This document shows positions 33,230-44,991 of a stretch of 64,000 nt of DNA, in pieces. Under the pieces are notes generated by a model that saw only the letters and a list, made by a program, of their open reading frames with translations, had not been told where the DNA came from and searched no databases. This DNA comes from Motacilla alba alba (lineage: Eukaryota > Chordata > Aves > Passeriformes > Motacillidae), in NCBI RefSeq assembly GCF_015832195.1, contig NC_052046.1, positions 45,952,473 to 46,016,472 on the forward strand. The letters are read 5' to 3'. Position 1 is the stretch's first letter. The number at the start of each line of letters is the position of its first letter. Both the position numbers and the translations under genes were made by a program.

Positions 33230-34770
33230 TTATTGAGAAACCACCTCTTATGGATTATGGGAGATTTTCAGGATGTGGATGGACAGGCTGCTGGATAATT
33301 TCATCTAGGCTTCCCTTCTCAGAGTCATGGCTCACTGGCAAGGTTCCAGATGATTGGAAACTGGCCACTGTGACAACCCGTTTACAAAAAAGATAGGAAG
33401 GAGGATCCTGGTAATTACAGGCCAGTTAGGCTGACCTCAGTACCAGGTAAGATAATGGAACAGTTCATACTGAGTGCTATCACACAGCACCTACAAGATG
33501 GTCAGGGTATCAGACCCAGTCAGCATGGGTTTATGAAGGATAGTTCGTGTCTGACCAACCTGGTCTCCTTTTATGACCAGGTGACCTGCCTGGTGAATGC
33601 AGGAAAGGCTGTGGATGTTGTCTATTTAGACTTCTGCAAGGCCTTTGACACTGTCTCCCACAGCACACCTCTGGAAAAGCTGGCAGCCCACATATTGGAC
33701 AGGAGCACTCTGTGCTGAGTTAGGAACTGGCTGGATGGCCGGGCCCATAGAATGATGGTGAACGGTGCTGCATCCAGCTGGCAGCCAGTCAGCAGTGGTG
33801 TCCCTTAGAGGTCTGTGCTTGGGCCAGCTCTCTTTTGTATTTTTATAGATGACATGGATGAGGGCATCGAGTCTCATTAGTAAATTTGCAGACACTAAGC
33901 TGGGAGCTTGTGTTGATCTATTGGAAGGAAGGAGGGCTCTGCAGAGAGACTTAGATCAGTTGGATGGATGGGCAGAGTCAAACAGGATGAAGTTTAATAA
34001 GTCTAAGTGCCGAGTTCTACATTTTGGCCACAAACATCCCTTACAACGTTACAAGCTGGGGACAATGTGGCTGGACAGTGCCTAGGCAGAAAGGGACCTG
34101 CGGGTGCTGGTTGACAGCCGGTTGAACATGAGCCAGCAGTGTGCCCTGGTGGCCAAGAAGGCCAATGGCATGTGGCCTGCATTAGGAATTGTGTGGCCAG
34201 CAGGAGTAGGGAGGTCATTCTGCCCCTGTAATTGGCACTGGTGAGGCCACACCTTGAGTGCTGTGTCCAGTTTTGGGCCCCTCAGTTTGGGAAGGACGTT
34301 GAGTCGCTTGAGCACGTCCAGAGGAGGGCAGTGAGGCTGGTGAGGGACTTCGAACACAAGCCCTGTGAGGAACATTTGAAGGATCTGGGGTTGTTTAGCC
34401 TGGAGAAGAGGAGGCTTAGAGGTGACCTTATTGCTCTCTACAACTTCCTGGAGGGAGGTTGTAGACAGGTGGGGGTCGGTCTCTTCCACCAGACAGCAAG
34501 TGACAGAACACGAGGACACAGTCTCAAGATACATCAGGGAAGGTATAGGTTGAATATTAGGAAAAAGTTTTTCACTGAAAGAATAATTAAGTACTGGAAT
34601 GCTCTTCCCAGGGAGGTGGTAGAATCACCAATTCTGGATGTGTTTAAAAAAAGACTGGACGTGGCACTTGGTGCTATAGTCTAGTTGAGGTGTTAGGGCA
34701 TAGGTTGGACTCGATGATCTTGGACTCAATCTCTTCCAACCTCATTATTCTGTGATTCTGTGATCTTTTG
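33230..34770 (+). mobile_element. CR1 LINE with decayed reverse transcriptase ORF and 3' end
   Basis: A 1.5-kb sense CR1 covering the C-terminal part of ORF2. Recognisable blocks are QHGFMKDSSCLTNLVSFYDQ and VDVVYLDFCKAFDTVSH (RT palm, 33500-33660), then [11 protein letters not shown] and the [19 protein letters not shown] stretch (to 34080). The last block holds [34 protein letters not shown] and [20 protein letters not shown] (34232-34684). Shifts and stops between these blocks show that it is dead. It ends with the CR1 3' tail ATTCTGTGATTCTGTGATC. Confidence 0.93.
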
Positions 34771-34862
34771 GCTCTTCTGGCTTGGCCTGTTCTGGGATTC
34801 TGGAGTTCTGTGACTGTAATTCTGATTCTGATTCCTGTTCTGTGACACTCAGAACAAGAAAT
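34740..34862 (+). repeat. Expanded CR1 3' tail microsatellite
   Basis: After the CR1 end, ATTCTG/TTCTGTGA-type units continue irregularly for about 120 nt, suggesting that the terminal octamer repeat of CR1 grew and degenerated. Confidence 0.65.
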
Positions 34863-34869
34863 GGAAATA

Positions 34870-36698
34870 ATTTTTTTGCACTTGGTCTAATTAAAATTGG
34901 ATTTTGGTTGGAGCAAGCCTGTTGTTGATTGCCAGTGTTGCAGTAGGTGTTGAGAGAGTGCATGAGCAAGACAGTAAGTACAAGTTAGGCTGATGACTGA
35001 GAGGATAAAAAAGGTAATGGAACACCAGCACTTCCTGATAACCTGAGTGGTGACTTTGAATTCCTCTCATAATTTTTAGTAGTTTGGACTTTTTCTGTTC
35101 TTTCACATAATGAGGTAAAGAAGTGGCTGTTCTCAACAGGTAATTGATGACACTTTAAATACAATTTATTTTTGTTTTAACTTTGTCCAGGATTTTATTT
35201 TTTAATAAACTAGGCTTAGTTCTGTGTATCATGTTTGTACTGAATTAAGATTTGCCTTAGTGTCAATAGTAAATTCACATTCAATTTAGTTACAGATTCA
35301 CATTCACTTTAGTAACAGGTCTAAACAGGCAACGATACTCCTTTACCTTTGTATGCAACCTCTGGGCTTGAAAGGTGGGAGTGTTTAAGTGGCATTTAAA
35401 GCAGCTGATAGTAAGGAATACTCAGTGATAATGAAATTCCTATCTATGACAGTTCTGATCAAATATTTTATTGGTGAAATACTATAGCTCTATTTTTTTT
35501 TCCAGCTTTAGATTTTCAAAGACAGGCTATATACAAAGAATCACTACTAAACAGTAATCAGCATTTGCAAGAATAAATATCCTGACTTCCTTATGGATAA
35601 AAAAACTTGGCACGATAGTTTTACTGAAATTTGCTTATTAAATTTTTTTAATAAGCAAATTTAAAATACATTACCAGCTCAGCTTTAAAACTGCTTAACC
35701 TTGATTGCTAATTTGAGAATAAGAATTTTAAAATGTTTAAGGATTTTAAAATATAAGAACTTCTAATTAGGTTGCTTTCTTGTTTCTTTAACCTTTTCTA
35801 TTTCCTGCATTTTTGTTTTCCAGTCATCTTTCTGCTTTTTTTCCTTCATTTTTCAGGACAGACACCAATACTAAATGCATTTCTAGATGCTTGAAAATTA
35901 CCCAAGTAGTGAGTGTTTGCTTTAATATGATTGTACAAATTGATTTGATTTATTTGATAATGCCAATGAAAATATAGTGACCTGTTTCCATGATGCATAG
36001 TGCTGGTGAATGCTAAGTGTTAGTTGAGGTCTGTGGAAACAAATTCTCAAGGTGTCAATGATCACCTCTAGGTACACAATATTTTAGTATTTTTCCCAAT
36101 TTGAAACCACAGAGTTTAAGTGTGGGTAAAATATCAGAGCTGCATTGTCAATTATGCCGGAATTACAGGTTAAAAATTGAAGCATTTTTTGAATACTATG
36201 AGGTGAATATGGTGGAAGCTGGTGTTTTTTACGAAGATGGAATTTGGTAGTATTTGAGGAGCCTTCAATTTGAACACAAAACACAAGTGCTCATTAGATG
36301 CTGATTAAGAGTAGTAAGTTGACTGCAAGGTGCTGCAGTAGAGCTGCAGCAGATTCTGTCTGCAGAATTGCAATTCTGACTGCAATTTTTCTCCAGAATT
36401 GTTGTTCACCCATTGTTGGTCCCTTCAAAGTCTAGGCAGTAACAATGTACATTGCAGAATGGTGAGCTTGTACTGCAAATCGTCACATAATCAGAAACTG
36501 TTTGCAGGATAAAATAGTGTGTTACCTCACAGCAAAATTAGATGCAGCTTCATCACAAAGAAACCAGCAAAGTAATGAAGTTATATATATGTTTTGCAAT
36601 TCTTCTTTGGGAAGAATTTGGTGTATGATATCAATGGGAATTTATTAAGTATTCATTTCTCTTTCTATAAATACATATCTATGCTGGACTAATAAAAG
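34870..36698. other. Intergenic AT-rich sequence
   Basis: No gene. It contains a perfect 16-bp hairpin at 35627-35662. No other element was recognised. Confidence 0.7.
35627..35662. repeat. Perfect 16-bp inverted repeat with 4-nt loop
   Basis: The arms 35627-35642 and 35647-35662 (AAATTTGCTTATTAAA and its reverse complement) flank TTTT without a mismatch. Confidence 0.95.
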
Positions 36699-37680
36699 AG
36701 ACCACAGAATTGCAAAATACCCTGAGTTGGACAAGACCCACAAAGATCATCTAAGTCCAACTCCCTGACCTGCACAGGACAGCCCCAAGAATCACACCAT
36801 ATACCTGAGAGCATTGCCCAAATATTTTTTGAACTCTTGTCAGGCTGGTGCTGTGGCCACTTCCTTGGGGAGCCTGTTTACCGGCCACCCTCTGAGGGAA
36901 GAACCTTTTCCTAATACCCAGCCTAAACCTCCCCTGATACAATTTCAGGCCATTCCCTCAGGTCCTGTCACTGGTCACCACAAAGAAGAGATCAGTGCCT
37001 TCCCTGCTCTTCCACTTACAAGTCTCCCCTCAGTCTCCTCTTCTCCAGGCTGAACCAAGACCAAGAGACCTCAGCTGCTCTTTGTATTGCCTCTGCTCTA
37101 GACTCTTCACCTTCTCTGTTACTCTCCTGTGGACACTCTCTAATAGCTTTGTATTCTTTTTATATTGTGACACCCGAAACTGCCCCCAGCACTCAAGGTT
37201 AGGCCGAGCAGAGCAGAGCAGGACAATTCTCTGCCTTGCCCGGCTGGTGATGCTGTGCCTGATGCCCCACAGGACACGACTGGCCCTCCTGGCTGCCTGG
37301 CTGCAAGTTGACTTACATTCAACTTGCCCTCAACAAGGATCCCTAGGTGCCTTTCTGCAGCACTCCTCTCCAGCATCCTGTTCTCCAGTTTGTACACCCA
37401 GGGTTGGCCTCTCCCTGGAGCAGAATCCAGGACCTTTCCTTGTTAAATGCCATACAGCTGATGATTGCCCAGTCCTCTGATTGGTCAAGGTCTCTGCAGG
37501 GTCTCTCTGCCTTAGAGGGAGTTGGCAGCTCCTCCCACTGCCAGTCTCCCACTGGCAGACTTAGTGTATCTTCGAATCCGGAATGCAAGTTGTTCATGGA
37601 GATATTGAAGAGAGCTGGGCCTAAGGTGAAACCTTGAGAGACCCCAGAAGCGACCAGTCATCAGCCTGGTGTAACCCCAC
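36699..37680 (-). mobile_element. CR1 LINE, antisense, about 1 kb
   Basis: It starts at the CR1 3' end (ACAGAATTGCAAAATACCCTG; AGATCATCTAAGTCCAACTCC) and runs through landmarks such as TCAGTCTCCTCTTCTCCAGG, GTTAGGCCGAGCAGAGCAGAG and GACACGACTGGCCCTCCTGG to AGACCCCAGAAGCGACCAG. It is a different CR1 subfamily from the copy at 33230. No intact frame. Confidence 0.88.
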
Positions 37681-38750
37681 AAAAGCTGTTGAAAATGCTA
37701 GGCAAAAAACCTCTACATAACCTCCTAACAGTTTTGACCAGAGATAAAAGTTGGTATCAAATGGCAGGATTTGAATAAGTTTTGGCCGCTTCAAGCCTTA
37801 AAATGCAAAAACCCTAAAAGTTCAGAGCATGTGTACTGCTTTAGCCAAAGAAATTCTTTTTGCAGCCAGAAGGACAGAAGAACTATTTAGTGACCTAACT
37901 CATGGACGAAGGAGTTTTTGTTGTAACAGGTGATAAAATGGCAGCAAAGCATTTGCCTATGTATTTTACTGTGGAGCTGTTCTTGAGCAGCACGAAATTT
38001 GCACAATGCCCAAGCTATTTCACATTTGAATATCTTACTTGGTGACTGAAAGGACTGTCTGACACAGCCCTTTACTTTCAGTGAACAAGAGTAGTCTAAG
38101 AAGAATCTTAGACTGCTAGTACACAATGTTGTATGTTTGTCTATCATCCCTTAAAGAGAGTATTGATGGATTTGAGGAGACAACTGGAAGAAGACGACAA
38201 AATGTACCCATGAGGACAGGCTTCATGAATTCACACAGAAGTACTTAAATTAAGAAGCTTGTTTTTTTGGCTGCTGAATGATGATATTGATGATGTTTCC
38301 CACTGGTCCACACTCAAATGTCTAAGCAATATACTCAGCAGCTAGTATAGATATTTTGGTCAGTTAAACTTACTCATTTTTATAAATCCTGCCTCTACTT
38401 GAAATGTCTCAGCTACATAGAGGTGACTGGAATGGAAATATATATTATTACTTTGAAGTGGCAACTGTTATCCTCCCCAAATATCCCCAGAGAATAGCCT
38501 ATTAGGAAGAGTGCTCTGCAGCAAAAAGAATATCTTTTTTGTGTTAAAGGAAAATATTCCACTGCTTGTGTTAAGTAAAAATAAATGGAAATGCATATTT
38601 TTGTGATACAAGAGAGAAAAGACATCTTTTTCCCCCCCTTACTGCATCTCAAGTTTTTTTATACCAGCAAAGATTTATCATGTGAATGACACCCCATGCA
38701 AATATATGTTTAGCATTGAAACAAACTCAGTTAAACACCTGCAACTGCTT

Positions 38751-38774
38751 TTTTGAAGACACACGTCTTCAAAA
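38751..38774. repeat. Perfect 10-bp hairpin
   Basis: TTTTGAAGAC, loop ACAC, then GTCTTCAAAA. Confidence 0.93.
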
Positions 38775-38823
38775 GACAGGTGTATATTTTGTATATTCAA
38801 AAGACATATGTATATTTTGTTTA
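38768..38823 (+). repeat. 28-bp tandem duplication
   Basis: Two 28-nt units beginning TTCAAAAGACA and containing GTATATTTTGT, with three differences. Confidence 0.9.
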
Positions 38824-40241
38824 TGGATCTGCAAAAAGAAGCACATAGTCTTGTGTATTATCAACAGATGAAATTTGTGATTTTGAACCTACATCAGGGA
38901 TGTAGATTTGCCAGAGAAGTCCTTATTGAGTGATTACACTGATCTAGCAGGCTGATCTAGTCAGTTCAGTCATATAGGGGAAGAGAAATTTTAAAGCTTG
39001 TAATGAGATCACATGTTATTTTCTTTGTATTTACAATCAGTTAAAATAATAGGTATTGTGTTTAAATTTTGAAAATATACAGGTCTATTTAATATTAGCT
39101 TAATTTGTGTTAAAGCTTGTTTTAAAGTACTAATATAGACCAAGTTTATCATTAGCATGGGAGAATCCTTAAAATAGAATATAAGGGAATATTTTAACAT
39201 TCTGAAAGAGTTTGACTTTACTGTTCTTTTATGTGTAAGCACATGAAATGTGATAAATAAAATAATTTTACTCATGCTTGTGCCATTATCTTTAAAATTT
39301 AGATCCTGGATGGATTTCTGTCTAGCACAGGGGTACTGCTATGCAGAGTTTGTGAAGAGTCATATGATTCTTTGTGGCAGAACTTTATGAAACTATTAAT
39401 TTGCAAGGTGATTTTTAATTAGACAGAAATATTTTGCTCATTTTCAATGTTAGCCAGGTAAACACTCTGGCATCAGTTCTATAGAGAGCAACTGAATTAG
39501 GAGGTATGCCAGGCAAGTTTGGTGCACTGTGTAATAGTTCAGAGTATGTAGAATCCTTGCTTCATGGAAGTGACAGTATTGGTTTCCAGCATAGCCGCAG
39601 TTTCACTGGTTTTGTGCATTTATCACTGCTGATACTCACCCCATAAGGGAAGTAAACTGATGATCTCATTGTGTGCATAAATTACTGTGTTTGATCTGTC
39701 TGTACACCCTTTAGGTAAACCACATACAAACTTAACACTGTAGGATTAGAGCACTTTTTAGTATTCTGATCCTAATCCATAAACTGTAGCTAAGACTAAT
39801 TGTGCTGAGCACCGATGTTGCATTTTATCATCAGAGTATAAGTGTGTCTAATTCTGACTGTGTGAGCCCTCTTGGCCAACTGACCAATGCTGAATCTCTC
39901 AAGGTCTATCCAGCCCACTTCCTTCCTTTTCCTCAGGTTTTGGTCCTTTACAGTTATTTATCATCCTGAGCTACAATAGCTTTTCACTCATGTAAACAAG
40001 ACATACTTACTTTTATGATATTTGTCAAAAGATCCTGAGAAACTCAAAGGATAGGAGCAAATTCATGTTGAACATTTTGTGCTGCAGTGGTTGGCTTGAA
40101 AACTGTAGTATGGGAGGCAACTGTAGTATAACAGTTAGATCAAGAAAGCAATTCTTTTACCCTCAGGCAGGTGGTTGTGTCTTTGACCCAATATAGCTTC
40201 TTTAATCATTGGGCTACACAGCAGATCTGAGAAGGCTCCAG

Positions 40242-40306
40242 ATGGAGACTGAACCTACGACCTCCTGACATAAAAACATCTATGATACCAATTACACCAT
40301 CTGTTG
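40242..40306 (-). pseudogene. Possible decayed tRNA or tRNA-derived SINE head
   Basis: On the minus strand, TGGTGTAATTGG (40288-40299) fits the pol III A box and GGTTCAGTCTC (40245-40255) is a near B box. They are separated by 32 nt, as in a tRNA. The T stem partly pairs but the acceptor and anticodon stems do not, so it is not a working tRNA. Confidence 0.3.
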
Positions 40307-42365
40307 GTCATAAAACCACATTCTCTATCTTTTCTTGGCTCTTGTGTTATACAAAAGCTGAAGGGTGATATTTGGAGCTGTCTGAGTTTATCCATGCAAT
40401 TTAATGCAGAACACATTTTTTCACAGAGAGGGAGAACAAAGCACAATAGCACTAAAGTTCAATTTACATTCTCAGTCAGTGAAAACAAAAATGAAAATAA
40501 AAAACAGTTGTCTGAGTCATTATTTATACCCAAACTATGGCTTCAATTGTACTCTTTTCACAGCTCTTGTGATTTAAAAAACCTAAAGAATAACTTCTAC
40601 CACCATTGTCCCAGCTTATGAGGGGCCTGATTTGAAAACAAGATCTGTAATTGTAAATAGGAAATTATGGCAGGATTGAGGAATATGCAGATCACATTAT
40701 TAGCCAATATGTGCCTAATAGTATACTTAGGGATTTGTGTTGGGTGGTAGAGTTTAGAAATCTGTATTATCTGAGTGTGGAGTACTGGAAAGTGGGAAAT
40801 TTAACCAGTACCCACATACCACTTCAGATACCCTCAGAATACCACTGGATAGAAGTCCTGTCTGAACTTTATGCTCTGGCTCATCAAACTATTCTTCTGA
40901 AACATGTTAAAGACTTTGAAATGGCATCTCAATTTATTTTTTTTTAATATGGGTACAATAGTTAGCTCTAGGTAATTTATTGCAGCCATCAGAATATGAA
41001 GTGACATACTGAAATACAAGGTATCATGTATTAGGGATAAAACTGATGTCATAGGTCCATCAAAGCAAGGAAATGAGAGGAAGTTTGTTACTGGTGCAAA
41101 ATGGGTAACTATGATGAGGTAGGATTAACATCTTTAGAAAGAATAGAAAGCTAATGCCAGAAATACATGGCCTATGCATTCTGGTACCATGTCTGACAGA
41201 TGGTTCTGTGTTTTGTGGTCAGTGAAGTCCCTACAACATTGCTCTTTAAGAAACTTTGTGCTCTAATACCATCATTTATCTGTCTAACACAAAAATAAAT
41301 GTTTGCTATATTACATCAGTAGTCTAGCTACACAGTAGACAGGGAAAATAATTCTTAAAAGAAAGCCCAAAATCCCACACCTGGCAAGTCCTTTTATGTT
41401 ATGGAAGCTGGCTTCTGATAATGAGAATGAAGCAGTGAATTAAGCACAGTTGACTTTGCTGTTACTACATTGTTGTTTTCTTATTATTGCATCATCATTA
41501 CTTTGTAATAAACCATCTTTTTCTTTAAGAAATAATAAATAATCCATATAAATGGAAGGGAATGAGTTGAGAACTGGAACTGACAACTTTCTGTAGAATC
41601 TTTGCCATTGCTTAAACTGACAAAATATTTGAGTTTTCCATTTGGGGATATTCCTTTTGTGGTCGTCTCTATAGGGATATATCACCATCTTAGCAAATAG
41701 AATTGCCTGTGTTGAAGCCAAAATGAAGAGATTAAAAAGTGACAAAAGCACAATTCAGATGTATTTTTCTTCTGCCATCAGAATAATTTGGCATCCTGAC
41801 ATCAGAACCTTTATCCCTGGTTAATACTAACATGTCCCTTAAAAGTTTTTTTCATGATTTGTGATAGAATCTATACTTGATGGTGGCATGTAATGATATG
41901 AATTAAGAATAACGATGGTTGTCATCAGTTTGGTTCAACTTCATTGTATTCATCTTCATAAAGAAACTTTGATTCCTCATTGTTTGTTTATGTCAGTGAA
42001 AAACACTTTTCTGGTGGTCGAATTTAGCATTTCAATGTGGTCACAGAGTGATTTTGTATTTTTTTATATATTAACAATAAGACCCATCTTGCTGTTCTTA
42101 TAAAAATTATCTGGGAAAGGATCTCAGGAGGCCCTGTAATCTGCTTTGAAGCTGAATCAAGTACATATTAATAGTTGTCAGTAAAGGCTAGTCTTAATCT
42201 GATAGTAAAATACTTCCACTGAACATAGTTAATTAAAGACTAATCATACTGGATTTAGGTCTGTCTGTCTCAGAACTTATCAGTTTGCTTTCTACAGCAG
42301 ACTAAGGAACACCTGTAAGAAAGATGACTTTAACCTCATTTTAGGAATATCCTTTCTGCTTCCTA

Positions 42366-42412
42366 AAATAATAATCTTAAATAATCTTAAATCTTTAATA
42401 ATCTTAAATGTG
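42366..42412 (+). repeat. Short tandem array of AATAATCTTAA units
   Basis: Three to four degenerate AATAATCTTAA units. Confidence 0.8.
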
Positions 42413-44904
42413 CAAAACAACATTTTTATTAGTCAAATTCTGCAGTGCTGGTCTCATTTCCTTTAATTAATATGACTATAAATAATGCAAAATATGTTTT
42501 GCTATCTCAAATACCTTTCTTGGAGTTCTTTCCATGTTTGTAAACATTGTATGCTAAATATTTAGGTGTCCCGTATGCTTCCACATTACCTTTTAACTCT
42601 CGATATGTTAAAATTAATGCAACTGAAGCTTGGCAGAGAAGACTTCGCTACTTGAGTGGGAAAGGAAGGATTTTTTTGTGTGTAGATGAAGACCAGTCTT
42701 CTGAAGCACAGACTGAATGTCAAAGTAGTATGCATTTTAATATCCTGATCAAAGACACAGGCTTTATTTCTATTATTGCCACAATTTCTCTAAAATGTTG
42801 ATCAATGTTCCCATGGATTCTTCATCTCTAAAAAGTTGTTAACACAACTTCTTTAATTTTGTCTTGTATGTATCTTGTTTTCATAAGACTTTGAAAACCT
42901 CTGGACCAATAAGTTACATAGTATAAAATATTTATTATGACACAGATTTCTATTTTCAAGTCCTGTCTCTATTTTCAATCTGTGTAATTTATAGTACATC
43001 TTTAGATCTCTTTTGGAAAGAACTGTTTAATCTGAACTCCTTCATAACTTCTGACAGATCTGTCTAAATATCAAATTAGAGCAACATTGATTGTAAACTT
43101 GAACAAAATTTAAATATTGCAGGTTGTGGTGGTTATGCTTATCAGTGTATGTATTTTAGAGAGAAGAGTTTCTCATAAGGTTTAAGAAGACCAAATAAAG
43201 GTAGATGGAATAAAGCTGTTAGAATGACGTTGTGTGAATGTCAATGTAAATAGAGATTTCACAGTGGAAAATAGTGAAAAGTGACTTGATAAACAGATAT
43301 ATGTTGGAAACTATTTTGCTAATTGGCTGTGCATTTTTTTCTAAGTTTATTGCCATCAGATTGCACCAAGTATTCCTATATATGGTAGTTGTAAAAAATG
43401 TAAACTGCAGTATTTAATCCCTTTGTTGGAAGATATGCATGTTTTTGTTTATATAGAAGCCGGTTGTATTGCTTTTGTTAGGCGTGTCTGATTAAAATTT
43501 GCTAAGAAGGTTGTAGAATTGTTCCCATGTGGATACTAAGTTTCTTTTTATAACATTTCAGATTTTATTGTTTCCATAAGTTTTCAACTTCATTCAAACC
43601 TTTGTTTCAAGTCTTCCCAACAAATTTTAGTTATGGTTGTTCAAATCTTCTTTGTAATATATTGCATCAGATTTTAAAGCAAATGCTGACAGCAGCAGTA
43701 TTTATGCCCTGCATACCAAGCAGATACCACATGGTTTGAATAACGGGCACCCCTGCTGAGTGTGGATGAAATCAAAATCTTTCATAGTCATGTAAAATGC
43801 ATTGATAGAAATCTCTCTTTAAATGTGCCTTCTTATTTAAGGATTAATTCTTTTAGAGTTTATCTTGACACTGATATATGTATGTGATTCCCATAAATGC
43901 TAATGAAAACTGAAAAAAGTTGTAGGCTTCAAGTCATCCCAGAAGTCACCCCAACCTTATATATCACTAAATAAACAAAATAAACTCCATGGTGTTTATT
44001 GTAGGTAATAGGAAGGCTAACTTTAAAGCCTTAAACATCACAGTTCTTTGGCTATTATCAATGCTAAAGACAGGAGTTTCTTGATTAGGCTTTGCCCCAG
44101 AATTCTTACCACCAGTTTCTTCTTTTATTTAAAATATTGAAGTTGCAGGTAAAAGTAAACAGAAAAAGTTAAATTTCCAAGAGTAAGAATAACTCAGTCG
44201 TATTGTAGATGAGAAAAATGTTTGTGTTCCAGCTAATTTTTTAATGGGAATTTTATTGCCTGGGAATACAATAACAAAATTTTATAAAATTCCAAATGTA
44301 AACAGAAACTGGTTGTAGAACGAATATATGCAGAACTCTGTTTTAAGTTACCTTCTCCTTACTGCACTGTTAAGGCTGTCTTCTTCCTTTTGATTTAATG
44401 GCATTGTTTCCAAAGAATTTAAACAAAAAGGGGGAAAAATGTGGGTTTAGGATTATGGTGGTTAGTTGCATTAGAAAGTATTGTAAGATTCTTTATTTCA
44501 ACAAGATACACATAAACATAAGACCATGTCTCTGGTATATCATTAATAAATACCGACTATAAATATATAGTCTGCGTGTTCTAGGAACTCAAGCTCTTGT
44601 CCACACAGAAAATTCATCAATGAAGTTAATATCTGAGGAAAGCTGTCAATTTCATATTCTTCTCCACTGGCTGCAGTTTTGCTAAAAAATACTGAAGCTA
44701 CACACACATATATACTCATTTTACAGTGGAAAAAAAAAATTCTCATTATTCCTTCCACTCAGATATATTTATTTAATTGTTTTTATTTCTATAGCTAAGT
44801 GTGGCTCAGAAGCCCTCTGCTCCATTGAGGTTCTTTTCCTTATGAGCAGCCCTGTAATTCACAAAAGAACAAAATCTTCCACTACCTCTCCTACCCTTTC
44901 TAAA

Positions 44905-44911
44905 GTGTATA

Positions 44912-44943
<32 letters not shown>

Positions 44944-44991
44944 GATATAGATATATATAGATATTTCTATATATACAGATATAGATAAATA
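44905..44991. repeat. TA/TATAGA-rich microsatellite
   Basis: (TA)n, passing into GATATA units, about 85 nt. Confidence 0.93.

Noticed and set aside
34232..34684. 150-codon open frame as an independent gene
   Set aside because: It is the C-terminal part of a dead CR1 ORF2, continuous with the reverse transcriptase remains upstream.
42547..42801. 84-codon + strand open frame
   Set aside because: Composition is ordinary and no family motif is visible. Frames of this length arise by chance in 64 kb.
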